This document shows positions 1 to 10,323 of a DNA stretch of 64,000 bases, piece by piece. The stretch is from Jaltomata sinuosa (taxonomy: Eukaryota; Streptophyta; Magnoliopsida; Solanales; Solanaceae): contig QJPP01000279.1 of assembly GCA_003996215.1 (NCBI GenBank), forward strand, positions 868,001 to 932,000, in the 5' to 3' direction. Each line of letters opens with the position of its first letter. Positions within the stretch are counted from its first letter, which is position 1. The position numbers and the translations under genes were made by a program. Under the pieces are notes generated by a model. The model did not search any database. It saw only the letters and a program-made list of their open reading frames with translations, and was not told where the DNA came from.

Positions 1-857
1 AAGTTCATCAACCAACACCATAGGAGTGAATATTTGGATGCTCTTTATTGTAAAACCTTTAGTTTCCATTCTTCGACTCTTGTTCTTAATTTCTATTTTC
101 TTGGTGTATTATTGACTTGAGATTTGAATTTTGTATTAGAGATAATACTTGTTTGGGTGTTGAATTCATCTATTGATTTTGCTCTTTTTTGATTATTTGG
201 GTTTATTGAATCCTCCATGCTTGAAATTATAGTCAATGGTTGTAAACATTAACTTAGCTTTCTAATTTGGATTTTTGCTTGAGAGAGGATTTCCCTAAAT
301 TTGGGAAGATTCAGTAGTGGGGATTTAGGGTTTCCACTCTAGATCAAGGCTAGAGATAGTTTGGTTGCCAAAAACTCCCATCTAAGAGTTGGGGTTAGAG
401 ATAACCCAACTTACTCAAGTAAATTTGTTGGTTATTGCTCACTCATGGTGATTCGAGAGAACCCATGAGGATTGTTGCTTGATTGGTTGAAAGATGGTTA
501 AGTGCACCTTTATCCAAGACTACCCATGTATTAATCTGGTGCAAGTCTTTGAATTGAATTCCCATTCCCAATTATCCCGTGTTGGTCTTGCTTGACGAAA
601 GCAAGGTGAAAGCCATTGATCAATTTATCTTTTATTTGATTTTCTTTTATCTTTAGTTTTTGTCTAAAACCCCCTTATAGATATCTTTTCCCCTTTTCGT
701 TAATTGAACTTCACTAAGTTGCTTGGATTCTTTAATAGCTCAATCGCGACTACATTGTTTTCTGTGGTTACGACCCCGACATCCATTGGGAAAATAAATG
801 TGTTTTGCTCTGACGGTCACAATCACCTCCATTAGAGAGTGTATTTGAGCGTTATCA
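1..857 (+). repeat. Left LTR of the Athila-like element, partial
   Basis: This is the 3' 857 bases of an LTR whose full copy is 15731-17116. It ends in TATCA directly before the primer binding site. The first 529 bases of this LTR lie outside the window. It has no gene. Confidence 0.88.
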
Positions 858-861
858 AAAA

Positions 862-879
862 TGGCGCCATTGTCAGGGA
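862..879 (+). promoter_or_regulatory. Primer binding site, tRNA-Asp type
   Basis: The sequence tggcgccattgtcaggga lies 4 bases after the LTR end. It differs at only a few positions from the sequence complementary to the 3' end of plant tRNA-Asp used by Athila elements. It would prime minus-strand DNA synthesis. Confidence 0.75.
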
Positions 880-986
880 ATAATTTGGCGTATTGAGTTA
901 GTTTAGAATTTGAGTTCACTTACTCTAGTTCAGTTTTGTGAATAGTTGTTTTTGTTTTGTTTAGTTTTAATTTGTTGATTGACATC

Positions 987-1451
987 ATGGCATACCTGAA
1001 TGCTAAAAATATTGATGGTTGCATCCCAGTTTATATTCTTGACTATTGTGTTTATTGTGGAGGACCCAATCTTGGGCGAAGGTGTAGAATTGGCCCTAGG
1101 AGAGGAAGGTATTCCCCTTCTCGCTCCTATGATGGGTGCAATTGTTATTTGTGTGGTGGTCGTGATAGACATTGAAGCGAATGCCCTAATGATGATCGTC
1201 CTCCTCCCCCCTCTTGTGCTAACAATGTTGCTAGTGGTGCTTATGACCTTAATAGGAACCATGACTTAGCAAGCGAAGAAGGCATATGTGTCAAGCTCCA
1301 AACCCTCTTGGCCTCGCTAAAAACCCAAGAGAAGAGTGTGCAATCCATGAAGAAAGGCTTTGTGGACGCAAGGGCTAAAGAAGAGGAAGAGGAGAGTAGC
1401 CATGCCATGCATATCCATAGAGTATTTGTCTACTCCTATTGGTCAAATTGA
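987..1451 (+). pseudogene. Cys-rich gag-like frame of the Athila-like element
   Basis: An ATG at 987 opens a frame that starts 108 bases after the primer binding site, where gag is expected. The frame has cysteine pairs near residues 21-24 and 53-58 and a spacing close to a CCHC zinc knuckle (CYLC, then His, then Cys after the stop). A TGA at 1173 interrupts it, and the same frame continues with gag-like acidic sequence to a stop at 1449. Zinc knuckles of this type bind RNA in retroelement nucleocapsids. The spacing is irregular, so this is a likely decayed gag start and not a certain one. It overlaps the next frame by about 90 bases. Confidence 0.45.
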
Positions 1452-2082
1452 TGAAGAAACTCTTCCAAGTCCAATCAATGAATATGAATCCAACATTGAA
1501 ACCAAGCAAATTCACTTTGGGGACGATGATGAAGACTTTCAAAATGTGAGATCCCCTGAAAGTGAGTTTGTATCGGTAGTGCTTGAATCTAAACAAGAAG
1601 AAGACACAAGGGATGATCATAAATTGAAAGTGGTGTGGCAACCAACTACCCCATATATAAGTCATGGTGCCGAACCCAAACGAATGGTACTAGAGTTGCA
1701 AGGCAAAGTCCAACGATTCATCTTGGAAGACTCTAGTCCATTCGAAAGTGAGGATGTTATGAATGTGGCAAGCTTGAAGGTGGAGACGCCCAAATCCCAC
1801 TTCAACCATTGCTTGACCTTAAGTTCAATTGAATGGATGAAATTCCAAGTAATCAAGCTTTTGGAAGACCTTGGAAGGAGGGTGGATGAAGGTTTATCCA
1901 GTTTTGAGTTTGTCGTGGAAAGAAGACAAAGCGTCCTTCCTCACTTGAAGGCTAAAAAGTGTGAAATGCAAAATCAAGAGAATCGCCTTCTCATGCTCAA
2001 ACCTTCACCCCTGGATTGTCATCGGAAATTCAATTCAAGTTTGGGTCGAAGGTTCAAATCCTCCAAATGGAGATCCAAATAG
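1360..2082 (+). CDS. Uncharacterised open frame in the Athila-like element
   Basis: This is a 240-residue open frame, the longest in the 5' half of the element. I do not recognise it. It is acidic in its first half (clusters of Asp and Glu near residues 50-90) and basic at its C terminus (several Arg and Lys in the last 15 residues). It has no membrane segment and no catalytic motif that I can see. It overlaps the preceding Cys-rich frame in another reading frame, so a frameshift could once have joined the two into one gag-like protein. It may equally be an accessory protein of this element family. Start choice is the first ATG of the frame and is uncertain. Confidence 0.35.
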   Translation: MWTQGLKKRKRRVAMPCISIEYLSTPIGQIDEETLPSPINEYESNIETKQIHFGDDDEDFQNVRSPESEFVSVVLESKQEEDTRDDHKLKVVWQPTTPYISHGAEPKRMVLELQGKVQRFILEDSSPFESEDVMNVASLKVETPKSHFNHCLTLSSIEWMKFQVIKLLEDLGRRVDEGLSSFEFVVERRQSVLPHLKAKKCEMQNQENRLLMLKPSPLDCHRKFNSSLGRRFKSSKWRSK

Positions 2083-3331
2083 TGAGGTAACTTGCATCAC
2101 GCCGCGACTTTAAATTATGCGCTTGATGGGAGGCAACCCATCATTTTTATGCTTTACTTCACTTTTTGTTTCTTTTTGGTTTGTCTTTAGGTGACCAAAG
2201 GAATGAGAAGAGGAAACAAGTATTGAGAAGTAGCAAAAATACCTCTGAAAAATGTGCTTTTTGCACCTGGAAGAGTACTCATCGCACATGCCATTGCACA
2301 AGCAAACAGTAAACTGATCAAAAAATATTGGCATCTGCGAACGTGGTGAATTTTGTACCTCACAAAGTGCCCCTTGCACCCGACATCGCACAATAAAATA
2401 GTGCACTGTGCAAAAGTTCAGAAACTCAGTTGATGCTAAGGCATCGTGATCGCGAAGCCTGACTATAGCGATCGCGGTGAGGTAAATTCTTTTTGACTTA
2501 TCGCGATCGCGTGAATACTTCACGATCGCAGGAAGTCGCGTGACTTTAACTCATCGTGATCGCGTGACAAGGCCACGCGACCACTAGATACTGAATGGTT
2601 CCCAGGTAATAAAAGTGCTAAGAGTCGTTTCAAAAGCAAAAATTTGCTTTGAAACTTGGCTTCTTCTCTCTTCCAAGGAAAAAATAAAAATCCACCATCA
2701 ACTTCAATTTCGTAACATCTTTGCAACACCTCAGGTATGATTTCCATTTTCTCTTCTTTGATGCAACCTTCTTGTGCTATAGTGAGTGATTTTAAACACC
2801 CAAGTAGGTGTCATCTTTTTCTTTCTACATAATGTTAAATTAAGTGTTTGGTCTGAAATTGTGAATGAAATCTGGTTGGGGCCTAAAGGTATGTTGGGTT
2901 GCGGATTTTTGAGATAAAAAGTGACTCCCATGTGGTGTAAAAATGGTATACCAACGAGTGCAAAGCACCTGTTCTACAAAAGGTCTGAATAAATTTTTTC
3001 TGGGAAAAAAGATGACCATCGCGATTGCGATGTCCAAATTCCATAATTGCGATGACCAACTTCCCTGAGCTTCGCGATCGAGATGCCCCATCTCGCGATC
3101 GTGATGCTTTAATTTTCTGATATTTTTTAATTATTCTTCGCGATCGCAATGCAAAATCCCGTGATCGCGATGACCAGTTTTCACAGTCCCAAAAACAGCA
3201 ACTATGCACTGCTCTGCCCGGGATCGTTCTGGCTCGTTTCTTTGGCCTAATCATGTCCCAATACATTTCTTTACATACCTATATCATTGTTTAACAATTG
3301 TTTTTCCTTGTATAGGTACTTTAAGCTTGAA
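2083..3331. other. Non-coding interior with clusters of CGCGATCGCG-like palindromes
   Basis: No convincing gene. Two dense clusters of the motif gcgatcgc and near variants occur at about 2440-2580 and 3015-3175, separated by ordinary AT-rich sequence. The same motif style returns in the right LTR at about 15935-16135. Open frames on the minus strand here encode Ser-Arg-Asp repeats and are by-products of the palindromes. Confidence 0.6.
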
Positions 3332-3401
3332 ATGGCCAAGATTGAACATGAAGATGCCAACCAAGTGGCCGACAAGAAGTACTTTGATCAAGAAACCTTC
3401 A
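3332..3401 (+). pseudogene. Putative plant transposon protein (PF20167-like), N-terminal piece before the insertion
   Basis: An ATG at 3332 opens a frame of 23 codons that is cut by the chromovirus at 3402. Removing that element and one copy of its CTTCA duplication restores the reading frame into 12592, so the insertion split a single frame. See the entry at 12592-13660 for the rest. Confidence 0.6.
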
Positions 3402-4234
3402 TGTCATCACCCAAATCGCCGTGAGTGGCACCCACCCAACCCCCCGGTGAGCGAACCATCAACGACCCTAAACTTAACCGTTCTAACAGCTTAAAACCAG
3501 TGTGCAAGAAAATAAACTAGCAATAATTAACCAAAATCAAATCAACTATAATAAATAACCTGCGAAAAAATCCCCTAGGACCTGAAAGTCATCGTACCAA
3601 AATGCTATCAAATCTAGAATACATGGAAGTAACCCAAAAATAAGCAATAGTCTAAGACCGAAACAAGTGGGCTACAACCAATAAGAAAGAAACCAAGGCA
3701 GTTCGATCGAACAGCTCACCCTTGATGTCTTGAAGTGTCAGGCCTACAGGTGAGGTTGTGCATCAACCGCAGGAAGATTTTCTGTAATCACAATAGAAAC
3801 GCTAGTGCAGTATCAGTACACAACCATCGTGTACTGGTAGGATCATCAGCTAGTTCCAAATAAATAGTATATGAATAGAACAAAAGTCAAGTAATAGTAA
3901 AGGAAACATGTAAACAAGCCAACAGGTAATTTTAGACTACAAGTCTCTCCCTAGCTTGTCCCCATATGTAATCCACTTTCACAGCTATGATAAAAAATCC
4001 GCAATAAACTATAATTATACCGCATCTCATATCCCAGACCCACCCTGGATCCCCTCTAGACAACACCTAAGTGTCAAACATACAACCCGGTCTAAACCAA
4101 GACCAACTCACAAATCAATATAATGATAACCCGGCCTCTCAAGCACCATATGCACAATCACAAATCATAAACACAACCCGGTCCACTCAGGGAACCATTA
4201 GTTAAAATGCAACAATACAATAAAGCAAACCCAT

Positions 4235-4425
4235 ACAATGCGTAGTACCCGAGCCAACAAGTCAGTATTTCCCATACCAGGCGTGGTACCCGAGCCAACC
4301 ATCAGTATATCCAGTATCAGGCGTGGTACTTGAGCCAATCGTTAGTATACCAGTACCAGACGTGGTACCAGAGTCAACTGTTAGTATACCCAGACCAGAC
4401 ATGGTACCCGAGCCAACCGAATGTC
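4235..4425. repeat. Tandem array, unit about 40 bp, in the 3' LTR
   Basis: Four to five copies of a unit containing ggtacccgagccaacc followed by a TAGTAT or CAGTAT stretch are seen. Units differ by several substitutions. The other LTR carries the matching array at 11160-11345. Confidence 0.75.
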
Positions 4426-5154
4426 ACATAAATCTACAATCACAAACAATGAACAATCAACACTTGTAAACCAACAAGCAATAACACCTAGTTCATTTCA
4501 CAAGACTGAAAACAGGACTTTTGGACATTCCTAAATCATTCCCTAAACACGCAACACATATAATACTTAGACCAAAATACACAAACATACATTGCATACA
4601 AGAATCAATAACCATCACCTACCTCGAATAATCAAGCTCTACAGTGCCGAAGCTTTCCCTTTTTCAGGATGCCTTGCTTGTTCTTGGTCTAGAAACAAAC
4701 ACATAAACACTATAGTTAATTAACTGGCCTAAATTACCCGGATTATACAAAATCCTAATCCCTAGGCCAAACCATGATCATCCCAACCCTTTCCGGGCCT
4801 TCCCGCCGTTAATTCACCTAAGATTATCATATATACCGATACATTTAGAGAATTTAAGCTTGGTGATCATTACCCATTAACTATAAATAATACCCAAGAA
4901 CTCTAGCACCCTAGAATTCCCGTTTTTCCTCGGATTCTACAATCCTAGATTATCTCAAACCTTTCCCTAAGTCCACCCCTAGAAATTCTATAGCGTAGGA
5001 AAGATATTGTGGAGTTTAAGGAGTAGAATCATTACCTTTAGGACAAAAAATGGTGAAAATGGATGGAAATCGCCCAAAATTGCCTCCTTCTTCTTCCAAA
5101 ACATTTTGAAGAAAAACTGAACTATTTTGGGGAAGTTTAGGCATTAAATCTCAT

Positions 5155-5320
5155 TACTCTATGCTATAGCAGTCCATTCCTCTATAGCGGACCACTGTAG
5201 CGGAGTCATCCTCTATGGCGGAGGCTGACCGACGTTGATTTCCATTGTAGTGGTATTTTCTCTGTAATGATAGATGTTGCTATGGCGGAGTGTCAACCGC
5301 TATGGAGGTTGACATGGGAC
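5155..5320. repeat. Cluster of CTATAGCGG / CTATGGCGGA motifs in the 3' LTR
   Basis: Half-palindromes such as ctatagcgg, ctgtagcgga and ctatggcgga recur every 15-30 bases. The other LTR has the equivalent cluster at about 12080-12240. Function unknown. Confidence 0.65.
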
Positions 5321-5812
5321 AGAAAGTCGTAAAGTCCCCAAAATTGGTCAATTTTACAACACACTTATTTTCCCAATGTCTCGGAATATCCCCTTCATGT
5401 CAACCTCGATTTTGGGAGTTTTACTAACCCGAATTCAATTCTGAAAAGTCCCTCGGACTCCTTTATGTCTTGGCTAAATGGAAAACTAGCTTAAATCAAG
5501 ACATTTAACTCAATCCTTACCCGGATTGCCCTAGACTATACCTCGCTCCAAAACCGACTGAGACTAGCCTAGCCCAGAATTTCAAACTCCTAAAACTAAA
5601 GTTTTCTCACTCTAAGAATTGGCATGAATGGTTCACTCATAACGACAGACCCGATCATTACAACATATATCAATTTACCCATCGTTCATCCTCGAACGAT
5701 CAAACCCAAAAATATGGAAAGTAAAGAGCAAAAAGAGTAGTACATGTATCCTCAAACAGGTGAGGGTACTTGTCCTGCATGTCATTCTCAGTTTCCCAAG
5801 TGGATTACTCAA

Positions 5813-6151
5813 TCAAATGATGCTTCCATTGAACCTTACCATACTGATCACCTTTATCCTCAATTTTTGGATATCCCGACCAAGAATCAGAATTGGTTCC
5901 TCTTCATAACGAAGATCCTTATCAAATAATACCTCATCCCACATGATAATGTAGTTCCCATCCCCATGGTATTGCTTCAGTATGGATACATGGAATACCA
6001 GATGAACACCCGACAGACTGGACAGCAGTGCTAATCTGTAATCCACTGGCCCTACGATCTCAAGAACTTCAAATGGTCCGATGAACCGAGGGTTGAGCTT
6101 GCCCTTCTTACCAAAACATATAACTCCCTTCATTGGTGACATTTTCAACAA
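5813..6151 (-). pseudogene. Integrase C-terminus and chromodomain region of the nested chromovirus
   Basis: The frame begins with the GKKGKLNPRFIGPFEVLE block that marks the C-terminal end of chromovirus integrases, passes through the conserved FHVSILKQY stretch, and ends in chromodomain-like sequence. Chromodomains steer integration to particular chromatin marks. The C-terminal end shifts frame near 5850, after which another frame carries the expected end before the LTR. The 339-base frame is downstream of integrase core sequences in the same strand and two bases from the next upstream frame. Confidence 0.85.
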
Positions 6152-6154
6152 TAC

Positions 6155-7247
6155 CTACTCACCAATTTGAAATTCCATGTCCCTTACCTTGCAATTCGTA
6201 TATTCCTTCTTCTTGCTTTGGGTAGCTAGCAACTTGGTTTGAATGCCTCTTACCTTTTCTTGTGCTTCCCTTACCAAGTCTACGCCCAAAGGCTTTACAT
6301 CGCCTTCCTTGAACCACCCTAGGTGACCTACAACTCCTCCCATACAGAGCCTCGAACGGTGCCATATCGATACTAGAGTGGTAGCTATTATTGTATAAGA
6401 ACTCACACAACGGTAGAAACTGGTCCCAATGACCCCTGAAGTCAATCTCACATGCTCTCAGCATGTCCTCCAATACCTGAATTGTCCTCTCCGACTAACC
6501 ATCAGTCTGAGGATGGAAGGTTGTACTAAAGGTGAGTTGAGTTCCCAACTCCTCATGCAACTTACCCCAAAACTTGGAGGTAAACTGCGTACCCCTGTCT
6601 GAAATAATAGACAGTGGCACCCTATGCAATCTCACAACCTCTTTCACGTAGACCTTAGCCAATTGCTGTGAATTTTAATCCACCCTGATCGGAATTAAGT
6701 GATCTGACTTGGGTAGCCTGTCAACAATGACCCAAATAGAGTCATACTTCCCCAAAGTCTTTGGGAGACCCACCACAAAATCCATGGCTATCTGTTCCCA
6801 CTTCTACTCTGGAATGGGAATTCTCTAAAGTATTCCTGCAGGCCTTTGGTGTTCATAATTGACCTGCTGGCAATTATGACACTTGGACACAAAATCCGCT
6901 ATGTCCCTTTTCATCCCAGGCCACCAATAAAGTTGCCTCAAATTTCTGTACATCTTGGTTATACCCGGATGAATCGAATACCGCAAACCATGAGCCTCTG
7001 CCAACACCTTCTGAATCATGTCATCAACCCGAGGAACACAAATCCTTTCTCTAAAATTTAACACACCGCCAGAATCCAATGTGGCGTCCCTGGACTCTTC
7101 AGATATTTCCTTGCTCCGAAACCTGCTCAACTGCAAATCTTGAAACTGTTTGGCCTTTATCTCCTCTATGAAAGTGGATTTGACCTCAATATCAGCCAAT
7201 AACCCACCTTGTTCTAAAATACCCAAGTGCATGAACTTAGATTCCAA
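6155..7247 (-). pseudogene. Integrase of the nested chromovirus, broken
   Basis: Minus-strand pieces at 7247-6825 and 6473-6155 belong to a Ty3/gypsy integrase. The first contains the HHCC zinc-binding region (LYWWPGMKRDIADFV followed by a CHNC pair). The stretch between them carries the FHPQTDG block of the catalytic core, with an in-frame stop directly after it at about 6495. The second holds the end of the core, including the DRSQ-like region and conserved FLYNNSYHSSI. Integrase would join the cDNA to chromosomal DNA; this copy cannot be made as one protein because of several stops and shifts. Confidence 0.85.
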
Positions 7248-7430
7248 TGCCTGAATCTCCTTAGCAAGTGGTCATTTGGACACCCCCAAACAAGCCAAAC
7301 TGCCCATGCTAACTGTCTTCCAACTCAATGCATCTGTCACCATATTAGCCTTACCCAGATGGTACTAAATAGTCACATCATAGTCCTTTAACAACTCCAT
7401 CCACCTTCTCTGCCTCAGGTTCAAGTCTTT

Positions 7431-7691
7431 CTAAGTGAAGACATGTTGCAGACTGCGATGGTCGGTGAACACCTCACACATGACACCATAAAGATAGTGT
7501 CTCCAAATTTTGAGTGCAAACACCACCGCTGCCAACTCCAAATCGTGAGTCAGATAGTTTCTCTCATGCACCTTCAATTGCCTAGAAGCATAGGCTATCA
7601 CATTCCTATCCTGCATCAACACAACACCCAAACCAGAATGTGAAGCATCACAATAAACAATAAACTCCTTACCTTCAACCGGTAAAGACAA
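7431..7691 (-). pseudogene. RNase H domain of the nested chromovirus
   Basis: The 86-residue frame carries the typical retroelement RNase H blocks: YCDASHSGLGVVLMQ with the first catalytic Asp, the VIAYASRQLK stretch, ERNYLTHDLELAAVVFALK with the catalytic Glu, and FTDHRSLQHVFT with another catalytic Asp. RNase H removes the RNA of the RNA-DNA hybrid. The domain itself looks well preserved, but it is separated from the reverse transcriptase by stops between 7691 and 8055, where the RT thumb sequence can still be followed. Confidence 0.88.
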
Positions 7692-8054
7692 AATAGGATC
7701 CGTAGTCCGAAGTGTCTTGAGCTTTTGGAAGACCTCCTCACACTTGTCGGACCATACAAATGGTACGTCTTTCTATGTCAGCCTTGTCAGGTGAGTAGCA
7801 ATAGATGAAAAATCCTTAACGAACCTCCGATAGTAGCCTGCAAGTCCCACAAAACTTCTCACCTCAGTCACCGAGTTAGGCCTGACCTAACTCTTGACTG
7901 CCTCAATCTTCTGGGGATCTACTATCACCCAATGTTTTGACACTACATGCCCCAAGAATGCGACCGAAGTCAACCAAAACTCACACTTGGGGAACTTTGC
8001 ATAAACCTTTTGACGTCTCAAAATATCCAACACTATACGGAGATGTTCATCATG

Positions 8055-8705
8055 CTACTCCCTACTCTTGGAGTAGATCAAACTATCATCAATAAAAATG
8101 ATGACGAACAAATCCAAGTAAGGTTTAAACACCCCATTCATCAAACTCATGAATGCTGCTGGTGCATTGGTCAACCCAAACGACATCACTAAGAACTCAT
8201 AATGTCCATACCGAGTCTGAAAAGCTATCTTAGGAATGTCCTTAGGCCTAATCTTTAACTGATGATATCCCGATCTCAAGTCAATTTTTGAAAACATAGA
8301 TCCACCCTGTAACTGGTCAAAAAGATCATCAATACGGGGTAAAGGGTACTTATTCTGGATGGTGACCTTGTTCAGTTGCCTGTAATCTATGCAGATCTGC
8401 ATACTACCATCCTTCTTTTTCACAAACAAGACTAGAGCACCCCAAGGCAAAGCATTGGGATGGATACATCCCTTATCTAGGAGTTCCTGAAGCTGAGACT
8501 TAAGCTTCCTTAACTTTACCGGAGCCATACGATAAGGAGGGATGGAAATTGCGCGAGTGTCTGGTTCCAAGTCAATACAGAAATTGATATCCATGTCCGG
8601 AGGCATACCAGGCAAATCCACTAGAAACACCTCTCGAAACTCTGAAACAAATGGAACTGACTCAATAGATGGGGACTCCACACTATCATCCCAGAGATTA
8701 GCCAA
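8055..8705 (-). pseudogene. Reverse transcriptase of the nested chromovirus
   Basis: A 216-residue frame covers the fingers and palm of a Ty3/gypsy reverse transcriptase. Visible blocks are the PYRMAP motif, the VKKKDGSMQICIDYRQLN block, KYPLPRIDDLFDQLQG, FSKIDLRSGYHQL, and the catalytic FIDD near the end. The frame stops shortly after FIDDSLIYSKS; the thumb continues past the stop. In related elements the motif reads FIDDILVYS, so the active-site Asp pair is intact. Its N terminus lies directly after the gag stop at 8711, with no protease in between. Confidence 0.9.
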
Positions 8706-8710
8706 AAAGG

Positions 8711-10103
8711 CTAGACACCCCTGCCCGCGCCGCCATTTCCTCTGTCTCCCCGGCCTCCCTGAAAGTTACATCGCCCACCCTGTGGACGACCTCTAGCATC
8801 ACCACCTCTACCGGCCGGGACCACATCCTTAGACTGCTGCTGAACCTGATTACCAGTATGCCTGTAAGGACACTCCCTATTAAAGTGGCCCAGATCACCA
8901 TAATGGAAGCAACCACAATCAAGTGCAGACCTATTGGCAGATGTGTAAGAGGCTCTCTGGCCTCTGGGAGCTAAAAACTGCTAATTAGCTCCCGAACGAC
9001 CACTTGTAGCAGTTGGTAGAGCTGACTGAATAGGATGGGCTGAGTATATCTGCTGATTCTGTCCCCTGGAGTATGAACCAGTGTAATTTCCCTCATTCCA
9101 GGGTTTCTTGGCTAACACTTTAGCCTGCCCCACTTTCTTGACTCCCTCAAGTTTTTTTACATAATCTGCCACTTCATTGAAGCCTTTCCCTGATGAAGTC
9201 ATATGCATAAACAATACCTGAAGCTTAGTATTCAAACCCTTCACAAAACCCGCGCCTCCTCGGAACCCAACAACTGTGTAGCAAAACGAGACAAAGCTTT
9301 AAACTTAGCCTCATAAGCAGAGACCGACATGCTACCCTATTCCAAATTCAAGAACTCATCCTTTTTCTTGTCTCTCAGAGTACGGGGTACATACTTCTCT
9401 AAGAAGAGAGCGTGAAACTGGTCCCAAGTCAGTGGGGGAAAATAGATGATCAATATTCCATATGATATCTCCACTACTGCTTGGCATCACCCTGCAGCTG
9501 AAATATGACGAACTCAACCCCATGCTATTACACAATTCCCAACTTGTGCAGCCTCTCATAGCAATCCAATATGAACTCATAAGCATCTTCCCTATCAGTA
9601 CCCTTAAACGTGGGAGGTTTCAGCTTGAGAAACTTGGTCAGCATCTCATGTTCACTTTCTGTCATTATCCGGAGTAGCATTGGCCTAAAGAAATCACTGG
9701 TGCCTGAAGCTGCATCCATCCTAGGAGCCATAGTGACTGCTGGCTGAGTGCCCAGAGCCTGATTTACAACACTCACGAGGGTGGCTCCAGCACCAACCAA
9801 ACCACCCAAGAAGTTCCAAGCCTGCTGAAATGCTTCGGGCGTCATAGAGGGAAGGCCTGCACCTCCAGCCGGTGCTGCCTCCGCTTGCGCCCCATCATCC
9901 TTCACAACAACTTCGACATCTTTGAAAACCTACTCCTAAGGTGGGGGAGGGGTTGCTTCTCGCACTCCTGCAGAAGCTTGAGCTCCACCCCTGGCGGGTG
10001 TGGCTCTACCTCAACCTCTGCCCCTACCACTGCCTCTACCTCTGACAGTCAGGCCCACCGCTGAGACCGCTACTCTAGCTCCACTATTTCTTATGTTAAC
10101 CAT
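8711..10103 (-). pseudogene. gag of the nested chromovirus
   Basis: A minus-strand ATG at 10103 starts a frame with Arg-Gly-rich N-terminal sequence that soon meets a TGA in the RGRG tract. The capsid region is readable at 9905-9528 (block FLKLKPPTFKGTDREDAYEFI) and at 9244-8981. A zinc knuckle with the pattern FHYGDLGHFNREC lies near 8900; its second cysteine has become Tyr, which would weaken metal binding. After Gly-Arg-rich sequence the frame ends at TAG 8711. Several stops and shifts are present, so it is a pseudogene. Confidence 0.8.
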
Positions 10104-10304
10104 CTGTGGACAGAAGAGTGAATGAAGTCAGATACCAATTTGTATCACCAGATACTAATTGGAATCAAGTTATAGCACAAAGGAAGAAAGAAGAAATAGT
10201 TTTTCCTAGAGTCCCATAGCCTCTCGAAGAAAAGTATGAACGTCTACGCACCGTTCTGCAAGACTCTACTAGACCGATTTTGGTACGACAAGATTAATAA
10301 ACCT

Positions 10305-10318
10305 AGGTCTCTGATACT
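10305..10318 (-). promoter_or_regulatory. Primer binding site, tRNA-iMet type, decayed
   Basis: Read on the minus strand, tagtatcagagacc follows the LTR end by 5 bases. It resembles the tggtatcagagcc site common to chromoviruses, with two or three changes. Confidence 0.65.
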
Positions 10319-10323
10319 ATCTT

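Larger units (their letters stand above)
3402..5662 (-). repeat. 3' LTR of the nested chromovirus
   Basis: On the plus strand it runs from TGTCATCACC to CATTACA. It is collinear with 10324-12586. It contains a 40-bp tandem array near 4235-4425 and a cluster of CTATAGCGG-like motifs near 5160-5320. No gene lies in it. Confidence 0.92.

Noticed and set aside
2883..3266. Minus-strand frame with Ser-Arg-Asp repeats that looks like an RS protein
   Set aside because: The repeats come from the gcgatcgc palindrome cluster; there is no gene context.
8542..8796. Plus-strand frame across chromovirus gag and reverse transcriptase
   Set aside because: It is opposite to well supported minus-strand coding sequence.
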